51,122 nucleotides of DNA, taken from Cyanophora paradoxa. Lineage: Eukaryota; Glaucocystophyceae; Cyanophorales; Cyanophoraceae. Both the position numbers and the translations under genes were made by a program. The stretch is from NCBI GenBank assembly GCA_004431415.1, contig QPMI01000433.1, forward strand, positions 1 to 51,122, read 5' to 3'. Below the pieces are notes generated by a model. It was given only the letters and a program-made list of their open reading frames with translations, was not told the origin of the DNA and searched no databases. Of the stretch, positions 40,425 through 49,872 are shown piece after piece; the stretch's first letter is position 1, and each line of letters opens with the position of its first letter.

Positions 40425-41909
40425 AGTCACCAGCTGCAGTCTGCACCTGGCTTGAATACGACAGATTTACTAGTTATTCTGCTATCGTGCGCGCACCGTG
40501 GCACCGTGGCACCGTGGCACTCAGTGACTACCGAGAGTGGCGGGCGGGCTGGCGGGGCGGGCTGACAGGGCGGGGCGCCTGGCGGGACAGTCGGGGCCTC
40601 CGGGACACTCTGGCAGTCCGGGGGCCTCGGGAGCCTATTTTCGCGCCATACAAGGCCTCCCCCGACCCTGCAGCTGCATAGGAGGCCTTATATAGTGCTT
40701 TAAAAAGGTTCTCTAAGCTTTTTTCGATGTCTCCCAGCTCCTGGGGCGATGGGCCCAATTTGGAAGGGCCAAAAGTCAGCAGAAGACTAGCTGTAACGTA
40801 GTGTATAGGCGTATGATGAGTCATATGGTATGACGGGTTAAATGGGCCCATCGCGGGGGCTTTGTGCAGGGCACTAAATAACGCCGTGTGACGCCTCTAC
40901 ATCTTGAATAAAAAGTTCTAATCAAGATACGAGGCTGCCGTGCTTCAATCGCAAGCCTCGGAGTGCAGATTCCCTGGCAGATCAAAAATTGCGAACGCGA
41001 TACCGGGGGTCGCCGCGCGCTCGCAGCCTTGCGAAACCTTGAGAGCGGATAAGATTGCCGCCGACAGCGAGCCCAGCTCCCCGCTCGCAGTGCAGCCGCG
41101 CGCTTAAGGCGCCGGCCAGCCACTTGGCCCCGGCTGCAGCTGCTCCGGCACGGGCGGCCTCAGCCAGCCGGCACCATGCTATCGCAGCTTCAGCCATGAG
41201 CCTCGGAGAGGGCGGAAGTCTCCGAGGCTCGGTCCGCGATCCAGGGCAGGCGTGCGTATGTTCCAAGTTCGCGGGCGAGGGCGTGCGCCTCGCCGAATCG
41301 TTGTCGCGGCGTGCGCCTCGCCAGGTGTACTACAGTGCCACAGTGCCACGTTGTCGAAAGCGCGAGCCGCTCAGTCAGCCGAGTTTCCTCCGCTGGCCAA
41401 CCGGGTACGCATACGCCCGGCCCGGCCCGGCATGCCACGAGAGCGCCCGCGGCGCTTCACGCGGTCTTCCTTCATCTCCGTGACCCGCTTCTGCGAGACG
41501 AGGTCGGTGGGGGCAGCGGCTGCTTGCCGCAGTGCATGGATTGCCAGCCCCAGGTGCGAGGCCTTGACTCATCCCGAGCTTCCCGAGCAGATTACCAGGC
41601 GCGCCGGCGTAGCTCAGCGCCGATTGGGTCTGGCACGGTCCGCCTTTGCGGCCGACCCCGGTTCCGTGCCCAAGCCGTTCCGACCTTCCCGAGCAGATTA
41701 CCAGGCGCGCCGGGCGCACCTAGCTCAGCGTCGCCGAGCTTATAGGCTAGGCTTGCTCGGAGGCTCCGGATGCACGCACAGTTAGCCAACCCAGCCGCGC
41801 CCGCGTCCCCGCCCGGCTGTCGTGTGGGCGACGCATGCGCAAAAGGAACACAAATTTTTCTCATCCGATGAGAGCTCTAGCTATGCAGGACGAAGCGAGC
41901 GGGCCGGGG
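40425..41909. other. Intergenic, small repeats only
   Basis: Three tandem copies of GCACCGTG(G) lie at 40,491-40,520. CGATGGGCCCA at 40,746 faces TGGGCCCATCG at 40,843 as an inverted pair about 100 bp apart (MITE-like). TTCCCGAGCAGATTACCAGG followed by CGCGCCGG occurs twice, at about 41,579 and 41,686. GCGTGCGCCTCGCC also occurs twice near 41,281-41,322. No gene is supported; I find no foldable tRNA despite GTAGCTCAG words. Confidence 0.45.
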
Positions 41910-43661
41910 CTAGCGCCCGATGGCGGGCGCCTCGAAAGGCGACGTCTCCGGCGGCACAGCAGCGTGTAGCTGCTGGACCGCGGCGACCCACCCTGCGACC
42001 CTAGGCCCCGGGTTCCGCATGAGCACGTCCCTCATGTAGAGATACTCGATAACGGCCTCCAGCTCCTCCACCTCCTTTATGTACATGCGCTCCTCCTTCC
42101 GCCACACCTTCGCCTCACGCTCCAACTCCAAGTCCCAATTCCTCTTCATCCTTGAGACCTGCGCCGCGCCGCGTTACGCGCCAGCGGGCGCACGCACGCG
42201 TGTGGGCAATCGCGGACCTTGTTTTCCAAGTCATCCACCTTCGTCTGCAGCGCAGCGTTCTGGTTCTGCAGCTCCTCGCACTCCTCTTCGAGGTTTTTGA
42301 CCCGAGTCGCTCTCTGCGGGCGCCGGAGGGACCGCCGTCAGCAGCGCATTGCGGGCGCCGGCGGCGCGGGCGGCGCGGCGGCCGGCGGGCTCACCAGACT
42401 GGCGTTGAGCTGCATCATCTCCTTCTCCAGCTGAGCGATCTTCTCCTCCCGTTGAGCGATCTGCCGCTGCTTCTCCCTGTTGGCCCACCGCAGATCAGGG
42501 AGCTCCCGCTCCAGGGAGCTGCACTTCTGTTGGAGCTCCTCACGCTGCGCCGGTGCACGGAGGAACACGTCGACTTTCGCCTTCAGTTGATTGGCGAGCT
42601 CCGCGCCAGTTAGACCCTTGTCTAGGACATCCTGCGGCCCGAATCAGCGAGGCAAGCTGCGGGCGAAGCGCACGGCGGCGTGAAACGGCGCGCGCACACG
42701 CTGCTGAAGGTACTCGATCGCTTCAAGGAGCTTGGACGCCATGCGAACCGCATCGGAAACCCGCTTGCAGCCGGTGAGCCTCCGATAGAGTGCGGCGTCC
42801 TCCTCCTCGATGCGAAAGCGGTGCCGCCCGGGCTTGTCCCAGGGGTGAATCGATCTTCCTCCTCGCCCGTCATCTCGACATCGCACTTGCGCCGCTTGCA
42901 CTGCTGCTTGGTGGACGTGGCGGGCTTCTTCGGGGCTGGCTTCTTCGCGGCTGAGCTGGCAGGCGACGGCGCGACAGAGGGATCGTCCATATACCGCTCC
43001 ATGGCAACGAAGGGATCCTCATATTGCTCGCTCGGTGCCGCCGCGGGCGAAGGCTGGGAGGTCGCCGCCGCTGCCCGCTTGCGACTCACGCGCTTAGGCA
43101 TGTCCACGGGGTCGCTGGCGAGGCCGCTGCCGCCGGCGGCTGCGTGCGTGGAGGCGTGGCCGGCTGATCATGCGAAGGCTGCGATTGCGAGGGCGCAGCT
43201 ACTACCCGCTTGCGACGCGGGCGATCAGGCGTGTACACGGGGGTCGCTGATGAGGCAGCTGCGACAGGCGGCGTACACGGCTGTACAGGCGTACCCCCCC
43301 CCAAAGGCGTCCCTGGCGTCTCACAGCAGCCGCTGCCGGGGCTCTGCTCGAGCTCTGAGCGTACTGGCGAGACTTGTGGGGAGTCGCTCCCGCCCGCCGG
43401 CTCCGCCGCGGGAGGCGCCAGCGCGACCGCGGCCGTCGCATGCGCAGCTGGCGCTGCATGCGCAGGCTGAACGACTTGCTCGCTCAAAGCTGCGTCGCCA
43501 AAGTCGTCTGGATTCACGTCCTCGCCGAGGTCGTCCTGGCTGCCGCAGGTGCTGCCGCCAATCTGGCCGTGCCGCGGCCTGCCATCGCTGGCGCCGCCCA
43601 GCCACGCTCTAATGGAACCGAACGCTGAGCCGACCTTGGCAGACAGCACAGAGAGCGGCAT
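41910..43661 (-). CDS. Coiled-coil protein with disordered N-terminal half, unknown function
   Basis: The start at 43661 gives MPLSVLSAKVGSAFGSIRAW, then a long serine/proline/alanine-rich region (SQDDLGEDVNPDDFGD; TPVYTPDRPRRKRVVAAPSQ). After a slip it continues KRVSRKRAAAATSQPSP, EDPFVAMERYMDDPSVAPSP, KQQCKRRKCDVEMTGEEEDR, RIEEEDAALYRRLTGCKRVS (42,820), LLEAIEYLQQRVRAPFHAAV, and a coiled coil REELQQKCSSLERELPDLRW / REEKIAQLEKEMMQLNASLV (42,430-42,540). The C-terminus is KVWRKEERMYIKEVEELEAV and IEYLYMRDVLMRNPGPRVAG, stop at 41,910. Two RKR basic clusters suggest nuclear localisation. No family is recognised. A role as an accessory protein of a mobile element is only inference from its neighbours. 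Confidence 0.5.
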
Positions 43662-43984
43662 CTCGATCGCCGAACGCTAAGCTATAAGCGCTTTTGCTTT
43701 TCCCGCGCAAGTCCGTGGCTGGCCGCAATCTAGCTGCAGCTGGCCGTGGCTTGGAAGGGGGGGGAGATGGCTTGGGGGGATATAGAATTTGGTCTAGCCA
43801 GCTCGAACTCGAACTCAGCCGGCTGATAGCCGCCGTGACACGGCCGTGTTCAAAATTCAAATTCCATCCATTGTTAAAGCTCGCGAACTAGCGGGATGTC
43901 CAAAAGGTCGCGCCGTTTTCGGCCCGTCGAGGTCCGTCCGGGGCCGTCTGCGACATGCGAAACAGCTCCTTACGCGCGGAACAA
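43662..43984. other. Intergenic, no gene seen
   Basis: The 5' flank of the coiled-coil gene. It includes AGCTATAAGCG at 43,680 (possible TATA-like word for the minus-strand gene is not evident) and no coding signal. Confidence 0.35.
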
Positions 43985-44370
43985 TAGCATAAGCATTTGA
44001 GATGTAGGCAAAGACTTCCGCACGCTTTGCGTATGCGCCGGGCCGCGAGGACCCAGCCGACCCCGAAAATTCGATCCTGTACGTATACGGACCTGCACAG
44101 CTTTCCGCGCGCCCTCGCATCCTCGCGCGTGCGCATCGCTACAATAGTAATTTGAGATCTTTGTTAAGCTTTTCGCGAGCTCCGAGGACGCGACAGGGCG
44201 CGAGAATCCAGCCGACCCCGAAAATTCGATCCTGCATGGACCTGCACGTCTTTCCGCGCGCCCTCGCCTCCGCAGCCCCGCACATCGGTGCTATATGCGT
44301 TCGAGATTCTGTTTAAGCGATTTGCAAGCTCTGTGCATGCGCCTGGCCGCGAGAACCTCGCCCCTCCCGG
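43985..44370. repeat. Diverged tandem repeat, 155-bp unit
   Basis: CCAGCCGACCCCGAAAATTC followed by GATCCTG occurs at 44,053 and 44,208, followed each time by GGACCTGCAC and TTTCCGCGCGCCCTCGC. The segments ACAATAG(C/T)A...TTTGAGAT, and GTTTAAGC/GTTAAGC, mark about two and a half units. Confidence 0.75.
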
Positions 44371-44455
44371 GCCTCCTTCCCAACAATATTATATAATTAA
44401 TCTCTTCTCAATCTGCTCCACCCTTTAGTTCCTCAGTAAATTAATATTCCTCTAG

Positions 44456-44634
44456 CCGGCCAGCGCTAGCTGGACTGGCCGTCAGCCAGCCAGCTTCCAG
44501 CCAGCTGCAGAAAGCTGTTCGCGATCGGCCAGGCCGCTGGCCAGTCGCTGAGTGCCCTATATATATAGGCCTACTGTAACAGCGGCGAGGGCGTCCGCGA
44601 GGCTTCGCCGTACTTAGTGCTCCGCAGGAGCACG
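44456..44634. repeat. CCAGC-rich dispersed repeat and terminal hairpin at the GC/AT boundary
   Basis: 44,456-44,570 shares GCCAGCCAGC, GGCCGCTGGCCAGT and GTGCCCT words with 5,720-5,890. At 44,618-44,634 GTGCTCC-GCA-GGAGCAC is a perfect hairpin, and the AT-rich DNA begins within ten bases of it. It is a candidate junction between host-type DNA and the AT-rich element. Confidence 0.5.
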
Positions 44635-44892
44635 GATCTTGTTGATTTAATCGATATTATATTCATGTACTTTCTCGATTAAATTTAATTAAATTTAATT
44701 CATTTAATCGGAAACATATCGCTAAACTCGATTAAGATCCATAAAAGATTCATTTGTTAAATAAAACAAATCGATCTCTTATTGAATTCAATCGTAATTA
44801 TACATGAAATTGATATGTTATTATCATTGTTTTGTTGAGTCTAAGGGGGGACCCTTAGAAATGTTATGTATAATCTTTCAGGCAGCATTTAT

Positions 44893-45058
44893 TTGTCAGG
44901 CATTTAATCTATCGATTTTCATAAAGTATTTTATTTTGGCTAAGTCATTGTTTGGATTAACAATGAAATTTCAATTTTATAAAAGTTTTCTAAAAAGGTG
45001 CCTGACAATGCCTGACATACTATATTAGTGCCTGACAACTATATTATAGTGCCTGACA
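44893..45058. repeat. Left block of TGCCTGACA iterons
   Basis: TGTCAGGC at 44,893 faces four direct copies of TGCCTGACA between 44,999 and 45,058. Between them is AACAATGAAATTTC ... TTTATAAAAGTTTTCT. The same arrangement recurs at 50,887-51,030. Confidence 0.85.
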
Positions 45059-45060
45059 AA

Positions 45061-46071
45061 CCATATATGGTAATACTATATGTTATAACCTACTTTCTCA
45101 GTGTTAGTTGGTGTAGTTGATTCAAAAAATGCATTTTATACTCTGATTCATTGTTATTTCCTGTGAAATTTGAGTCAACTCAACCCACTTAGTCAACCCT
45201 TGCATTGAATTCGTAACAAAATCCATATACTATTACTACTTTTACGATTAATATGAGTCAACCTTGAGTCCACTTTAATATAAATATTATATAATAGGGG
45301 GAATCAAGGGGAGATGCTTAGAAACATATGAATTATTGAACCTATGATACTTATATCGTCACGCAGGCCTCGTTAAGAGGATTTCGAATCTGTTTTTGGT
45401 TTTGTCAGATGATGAGTTGGTGAAGAGATACATTCGTTTTAGTGTTTTGTATGTGGTTTAATGATATGATGTCATAATGCATGGGTTTTCGTCAACAGTT
45501 AAATGAACAGTTAAGTGGACACCGTTTCACGATAAACGAGTAGACACTGCCTACTCCCAACAGGTGTCCACTTAACTGTTCACTTAATTGTTCGCAATTT
45601 GCTTCATTGTCTTTCAATAGCTTTCCCGCATATCTTGTTTTCAATTGTTGTTGCAGTACACTATTACAATAGTTGTCTCGTTAACTGTTCACTTATCTGT
45701 TCGCTGCGGAAAAAAGACGATGACGGACGTGTTATGTTACGAAATGATGTCATAATGACGATGCATATGTATATGATATATATGACACACCATCGAACTC
45801 GGGAGATCATGACGATCACGGCGATATATATATGTTATGTGTTTATGATACATCATTATTACATCATTATGATGCATCATTCCGAAATCTCGAAAAATCG
45901 ATAATCGGCATCTTCAAACGCTTGTATCTCATCACCAGATCATCAAAACGCAACGTTCTGCATATCGCTGTGAAGCGCTTGAAAAGATCTACAAGACAAT
46001 GTGTATATCATATGCATATATGTATATCAGTCATACATATATTTGGAAAAAACGAGTTTTCGCCTAGCAAA
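45061..46071. other. AT-rich non-coding stretch with a large hairpin and ATGATG-type simple sequence
   Basis: No credible ORF is seen; a 101-codon plus-strand frame at 45,599 is rich in H/M/I/Y and looks random. It contains a 28-bp hairpin (listed separately), CATATATGTATATC-type runs (45,765-46,040) and CATCATTAT words near 45,850. Confidence 0.5.
45496..45590. repeat. 28-bp inverted repeat forming a cruciform, with nested hairpin
   Basis: The arms at 45,496-45,523 and 45,563-45,590 (CAGTTAAATGAACAGTTAAG / CTTAACTGTTCACTTAATTG with GTGGACACC) pair with two mismatches. The loop holds a second palindrome GAGTAG-ACACTGC-CTACTC. A third partial copy, GTTAACTGTTCACTTATCTG, lies at 45,679. Confidence 0.85.
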
Positions 46072-47457
46072 CTAGCTAGTTTTGGTCCTTTCTCTTAGTG
46101 TTCTTTGAGGTTTAGGGGCTGTATATGACTCCTTAGTAGTCTGAAAGTCACTATACCATCTCTGGCTATTCACTTCTGAAAGTTTCTGTGTCCCTGCTAT
46201 AGTGAGCTTTTTGAGTTCCCTGTTAACTTTCCCAGCCTTCTCCTTTCTAGCCTCTATCAAAGGCTTATCTGGGACTTCATTAGCAGCTTCTATGCCTTCT
46301 CTCCTTATAGCAGCATCAACCTTGGCTTCCTCTTTGGCTTGCTCTAATGCATCCACTGTAGGTGTTTCCAGATACTCAACTGAATTCACAGGTAACAGCT
46401 CATGGAAAGCAAACCTGTTTTCTATGATCTCACCAGTGGGACTCCTTAGCTTAAACTTAAAGCCTTCCCTACTATCAACAGTGTAAACCATCCTAGACCA
46501 ATTGTTACCCTGTTTAGCAAAGGCATTTTTCTCAACTTTCACTCTAACAAACATGCCTGGCTGCATGGTATCAAGGTAAGCTATTGATTTCTTGAATCTT
46601 TCATCTTCTAATCCCACTATATACCTATAATGCTCCTCTGTAGTTTCGCCTGGCTTCATCTTAGTAGCTGAGTGAACTGTATTATTGTAATTATACTCAA
46701 TATCTCCTAACACATCAAAGAATCTAGCTGTGTTATTGGCTATGCAGTAGTTTGTGATCAATCTCTTAATCTGCTTGTTAAAGGCTTCAATTCGACCTTG
46801 GCTTCTATGGTCAGCAGTTCCACTCACTTGGTGTTCTATGAATTTACTAGATAAATACTCCTGGAATATTCGATTTTGGAACTCACTCCCAGCATCTGAT
46901 TGAACTTTTACTATGGGTCTTGCTACTCTCATCTCAAGCTGTTTAAATGCAGCTAATGTAGTGAGAGCTGATTTATCCCTTATAGGTATGATATACCCAG
47001 TTCTCAGTGTTGATTCCATTGCAGTCATAAATGTATCATAGCCATTGTTTTGTTTCTTATAAGCTGGGAAAAAGAGCAAATCAATCACATAGGTATCAAG
47101 GGGTTGCCTTATTGGGACCATGGGATCTCTCTTCCTAGATATAGCAGGTGCATTGATCTGAACTACCTCTTGCTTTTTATAGAACTCTTGCAACTGCTTA
47201 TAGGATTCATCTGGTAACTCAGCCCTCATAGCTTGAAGCCCTTTGTAACCAGTTCTCACATCATAGAATCTCTTGGCAATCTTACTGGTTTCTTTCACTG
47301 CAATAGCAACTGGGATCTCTACTGGGACAAGCTCTTTCATCTCAGACTTTTTAACAATTCGAGATTCCCCCTTTTCTTCCTTTGGAACTGTGATGGGCAG
47401 TAGGTTACCTTGCAGTTGCTCAGTGGTTCTCCTAACTATTCTTCCAGTTGCTGGCAT
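46072..47457 (-). CDS. Retrovirus-type DDE integrase of Polinton-like element
   Basis: The 461-residue product is predicted to insert the element's DNA into the genome. The rve core carries D126 (TYVIDLLFF), D188 (KVQSDAGSEF) and E224 (GRIEAFNKQ), a D,D(35)E spacing exactly as in retroviral and Polinton integrases. It is followed by YNYNNTVHSATKMKPGE (256-271), the typical YN.T.H....P segment, and a C-terminal SH3-like region (MQPGMFVRVKVEKNAF, about 298-355). An N-terminal helical part (60-100) lacks an obvious HHCC zinc site. The C-terminal 90 residues are basic and lysine-rich. The start is the first in-frame ATG, 3 bases after the polymerase stop, so the two genes are probably co-transcribed. 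The frame is intact and all three catalytic residues are present. Confidence 0.92.
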   Translation of the reverse strand: MPATGRIVRRTTEQLQGNLLPITVPKEEKGESRIVKKSEMKELVPVEIPVAIAVKETSKIAKRFYDVRTGYKGLQAMRAELPDESYKQLQEFYKKQEVVQINAPAISRKRDPMVPIRQPLDTYVIDLLFFPAYKKQNNGYDTFMTAMESTLRTGYIIPIRDKSALTTLAAFKQLEMRVARPIVKVQSDAGSEFQNRIFQEYLSSKFIEHQVSGTADHRSQGRIEAFNKQIKRLITNYCIANNTARFFDVLGDIEYNYNNTVHSATKMKPGETTEEHYRYIVGLEDERFKKSIAYLDTMQPGMFVRVKVEKNAFAKQGNNWSRMVYTVDSREGFKFKLRSPTGEIIENRFAFHELLPVNSVEYLETPTVDALEQAKEEAKVDAAIRREGIEAANEVPDKPLIEARKEKAGKVNRELKKLTIAGTQKLSEVNSQRWYSDFQTTKESYTAPKPQRTLRERTKTS

Positions 47458-47460
47458 CTC

Positions 47461-49872
47461 TTAATTAAAAGGAACAGAATTAATACCATCTGGTAAGATG
47501 TATCTCTTTGCATCAAAGCAGTTTAGGGCAACCCTTCTACTCACAGTATCTATTATTGTGTGATCTGCCCTTCTCTTCTGCTTTGCAGTCACAGTCTTGC
47601 TGATACCTGCAAATAAACACTCCTTAAAATCATTGAATTGGAGTTCCTCAGTGGAAGTCCCAGATAGCTTACTTCTCTCAATCTCAGCTGTTCTGAAACT
47701 GTAAACTTTGGCTCTCAGACCCACATACTCCAATATAGCAGAACCTGGCATCTCATTTTTGTATTTACCTGGGGTCATTCTTGAATCACCTCCAAGGTCC
47801 AAAGAATAAGCAATATTCTCTATATCTTTTGCAATGGTCTTAGATTCAATATATAGACAGAAGGAGTCAGTATCATGGAATAGTAACTTGGCTTTGGACC
47901 ATTGGGACCTCACAGTATCATAGAAGAACTTGTAGTTATGCAGTTTGGCAGCATCCAAAACATAAGCCCCAATAGCAACTGGCTTATCTAGTTTCACATG
48001 CTTTGTGTAAAACTCAAATGCAACTGCCCTTTCACCTATGGGACTTGTTGATTTCACTAAAGGAGAGGCTGCATATTTCATAAATAGCTTCTCAGTGTTG
48101 GCAATCTTAACCACAGATCTACCTCTACATGATTCAATGCATTTCCCATAGATTGAATTATTCATGAGTTTATAGAAATCAGCCTCGAATTTATTCACTG
48201 CTTTCCTTCTCATCTCAGTATTCAGCTCAATGTAGGGTTTCATTACAGGAGCCACAGTAAATGAGAGGACCCTGTGGACTTTACTCAATTTCACCCCTTT
48301 GTCCAACAGATACTGTAGAAGAGGCTCAGAAATCACATAGTTTGTCACAGAACCAAAGGTTGCAGTTAGCTTAGGGGTCTTATCAAGCTCTTCTCCTGAA
48401 AGATCCAACAGGCTCTTTTGATATTGTGATAATTCCGCATATTCTACTATTTTCTTGTTAATAATTAGGGGGAAATCACTGTGGTCTAGATATAGCCTTA
48501 TTGGGTATTCCAGATCAACTTCCAGGAAACTGGATCTGTTATCTTGTGGGTTGAATTCGGTCTCCCATCTAAAATCACCAACTGGAATTGGCTGACTCAA
48601 ACAGTAGCCATACAAGTTGTTAGCATCAAACAGCATAATGTGGGAGTTCTCACCATCAGCCTCAGCATACCTACAAGGCATTGTTGCAAAGCCACCCCTG
48701 ATTCCCCTCTCAACAAATTCGTATTGCTCTACATCACTTATAAGCTCTATTTTTGCCTCGGTGGTCCTAAGCATAGCATCCCAAGATAACCCAGGTGCAG
48801 ATACATAATGAACTGGGTCAAGTCCATATACTGAGTGTGAAAGCCTTCTGAAGGCTTGGAATTTGTTCATTAACTCATCTACATCAGCAGCTCCAAAATC
48901 CATGAAATTGCTTGCATCAATGAACTTGTAAAGACCCCATTGCAATGAAAGGTATTGATCAAAGTTTTTCGAAAGGATTTCGATTCGCTTTTTATCACCC
49001 ATGCCTGCTATTTTTCTGAAAATGAATGTCCCACAGTCATCCATTTGGTCAACAACCACTGCTACTTTTGTTTGCTTTGAGATTCTCCTATGGAGATTGC
49101 AGTTTCTGCATGCAGGAGCAATATAATGACCTGTGTGGTGATCATGATCCCTGCATTTGAAGTTCTCTTTGGTGAACCTCTCACTGCAAAGGTAACAGTG
49201 TTTAGTAGCCTTGTAAATTGCTTTCTGCTCATCTGTGAGTTCATTCATGGGAATATTGGTAAACAGGAAGTCAATTAGCTCTCTTGCTTTGGATTCCAAG
49301 CATTCAAACAGACCTCCCATTGGATCCTGCCCCTCAAATCGAAACTCCTGAACATCTGCCCCAGTGACTATTCTTATGTTGACTGCTGAGACTTCTCTCT
49401 TGGATTTTGATGCATCAATGGGGATGCTTCTATGTTCAATCTTGCAGTATACCACAACAGGAAGCCACACAGTTTTCCTGAGGTTTTTCAGTCCAAACTC
49501 TATGGTGGTCTCAGGTTTAGGTGTGATTCCCTTTGAGAGTCTCCAATCAATGCATCTGTTTGAGTCCACATGAGCAGTGAGTTTAGCCTCAGACCTGAAT
49601 CGAGATAAACATGTATCACAGTAGTGTAACTTTTGATCCTTGGTTTTATCAAGGGCAACTCTGAGAAGTCTTGAAAGGGACATGATTGTAATATAGTGAC
49701 CATTCCCTTCATCATCATGAATGAGCATGAGATTAACCTTTTGCTTTCTACCTGGGTTACTGGATTGATGTAGGGGATATATAACATCTCGATCCATTCC
49801 AAATATGTTTATGCTGATGCCTGCATTTTGAGATTCGAATTTATCAATGATAGCAGCCACCAGTTGGAGCAT
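47461..49872 (-). CDS. Family B DNA polymerase (protein-primed type) with zinc finger and endonuclease VII-like motif
   Basis: The 803-residue product would replicate the element. Order: SINIFGMDRDVIYPLHQS (20-37), C2HC finger C85-C88-H101-C107, endonuclease VII-like zinc/HNH motif C226xxC229, C240, DHDHHTG (242-248), C255xxC258, then an exonuclease-like part (270-335) containing FIDASNFM. The polymerase motifs are A with D416 (FDANNLYGYCLS), B with K561...N571-N572-SIYGK, and C HDTDS (666-670). All catalytic polymerase positions are present. The exonuclease block is unusual: where relatives have HN...YD the protein has VDQMDDCG. It is short for a Polinton polymerase (commonly over 1,000 residues), mainly at the N-terminus. 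It overlaps the upstream 209-codon ORF by 29 bases. Confidence 0.93.
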   Translation of the reverse strand: MLQLVAAIIDKFESQNAGISINIFGMDRDVIYPLHQSSNPGRKQKVNLMLIHDDEGNGHYITIMSLSRLLRVALDKTKDQKLHYCDTCLSRFRSEAKLTAHVDSNRCIDWRLSKGITPKPETTIEFGLKNLRKTVWLPVVVYCKIEHRSIPIDASKSKREVSAVNIRIVTGADVQEFRFEGQDPMGGLFECLESKARELIDFLFTNIPMNELTDEQKAIYKATKHCYLCSERFTKENFKCRDHDHHTGHYIAPACRNCNLHRRISKQTKVAVVVDQMDDCGTFIFRKIAGMGDKKRIEILSKNFDQYLSLQWGLYKFIDASNFMDFGAADVDELMNKFQAFRRLSHSVYGLDPVHYVSAPGLSWDAMLRTTEAKIELISDVEQYEFVERGIRGGFATMPCRYAEADGENSHIMLFDANNLYGYCLSQPIPVGDFRWETEFNPQDNRSSFLEVDLEYPIRLYLDHSDFPLIINKKIVEYAELSQYQKSLLDLSGEELDKTPKLTATFGSVTNYVISEPLLQYLLDKGVKLSKVHRVLSFTVAPVMKPYIELNTEMRRKAVNKFEADFYKLMNNSIYGKCIESCRGRSVVKIANTEKLFMKYAASPLVKSTSPIGERAVAFEFYTKHVKLDKPVAIGAYVLDAAKLHNYKFFYDTVRSQWSKAKLLFHDTDSFCLYIESKTIAKDIENIAYSLDLGGDSRMTPGKYKNEMPGSAILEYVGLRAKVYSFRTAEIERSKLSGTSTEELQFNDFKECLFAGISKTVTAKQKRRADHTIIDTVSRRVALNCFDAKRYILPDGINSVPFN

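Noticed and set aside
41580-41760. GTAGCTCAG and CTAGCTCAG words suggesting tRNA genes
   Set aside because: They lie in a duplicated 28-bp repeat and lack a T-arm and acceptor stem at correct distance.
45599-45904. 101-codon plus-strand ORF in AT-rich DNA
   Set aside because: The H/M/I/Y-rich composition follows from ATG/CAT simple repeats, and it is on the opposite strand to all element genes.
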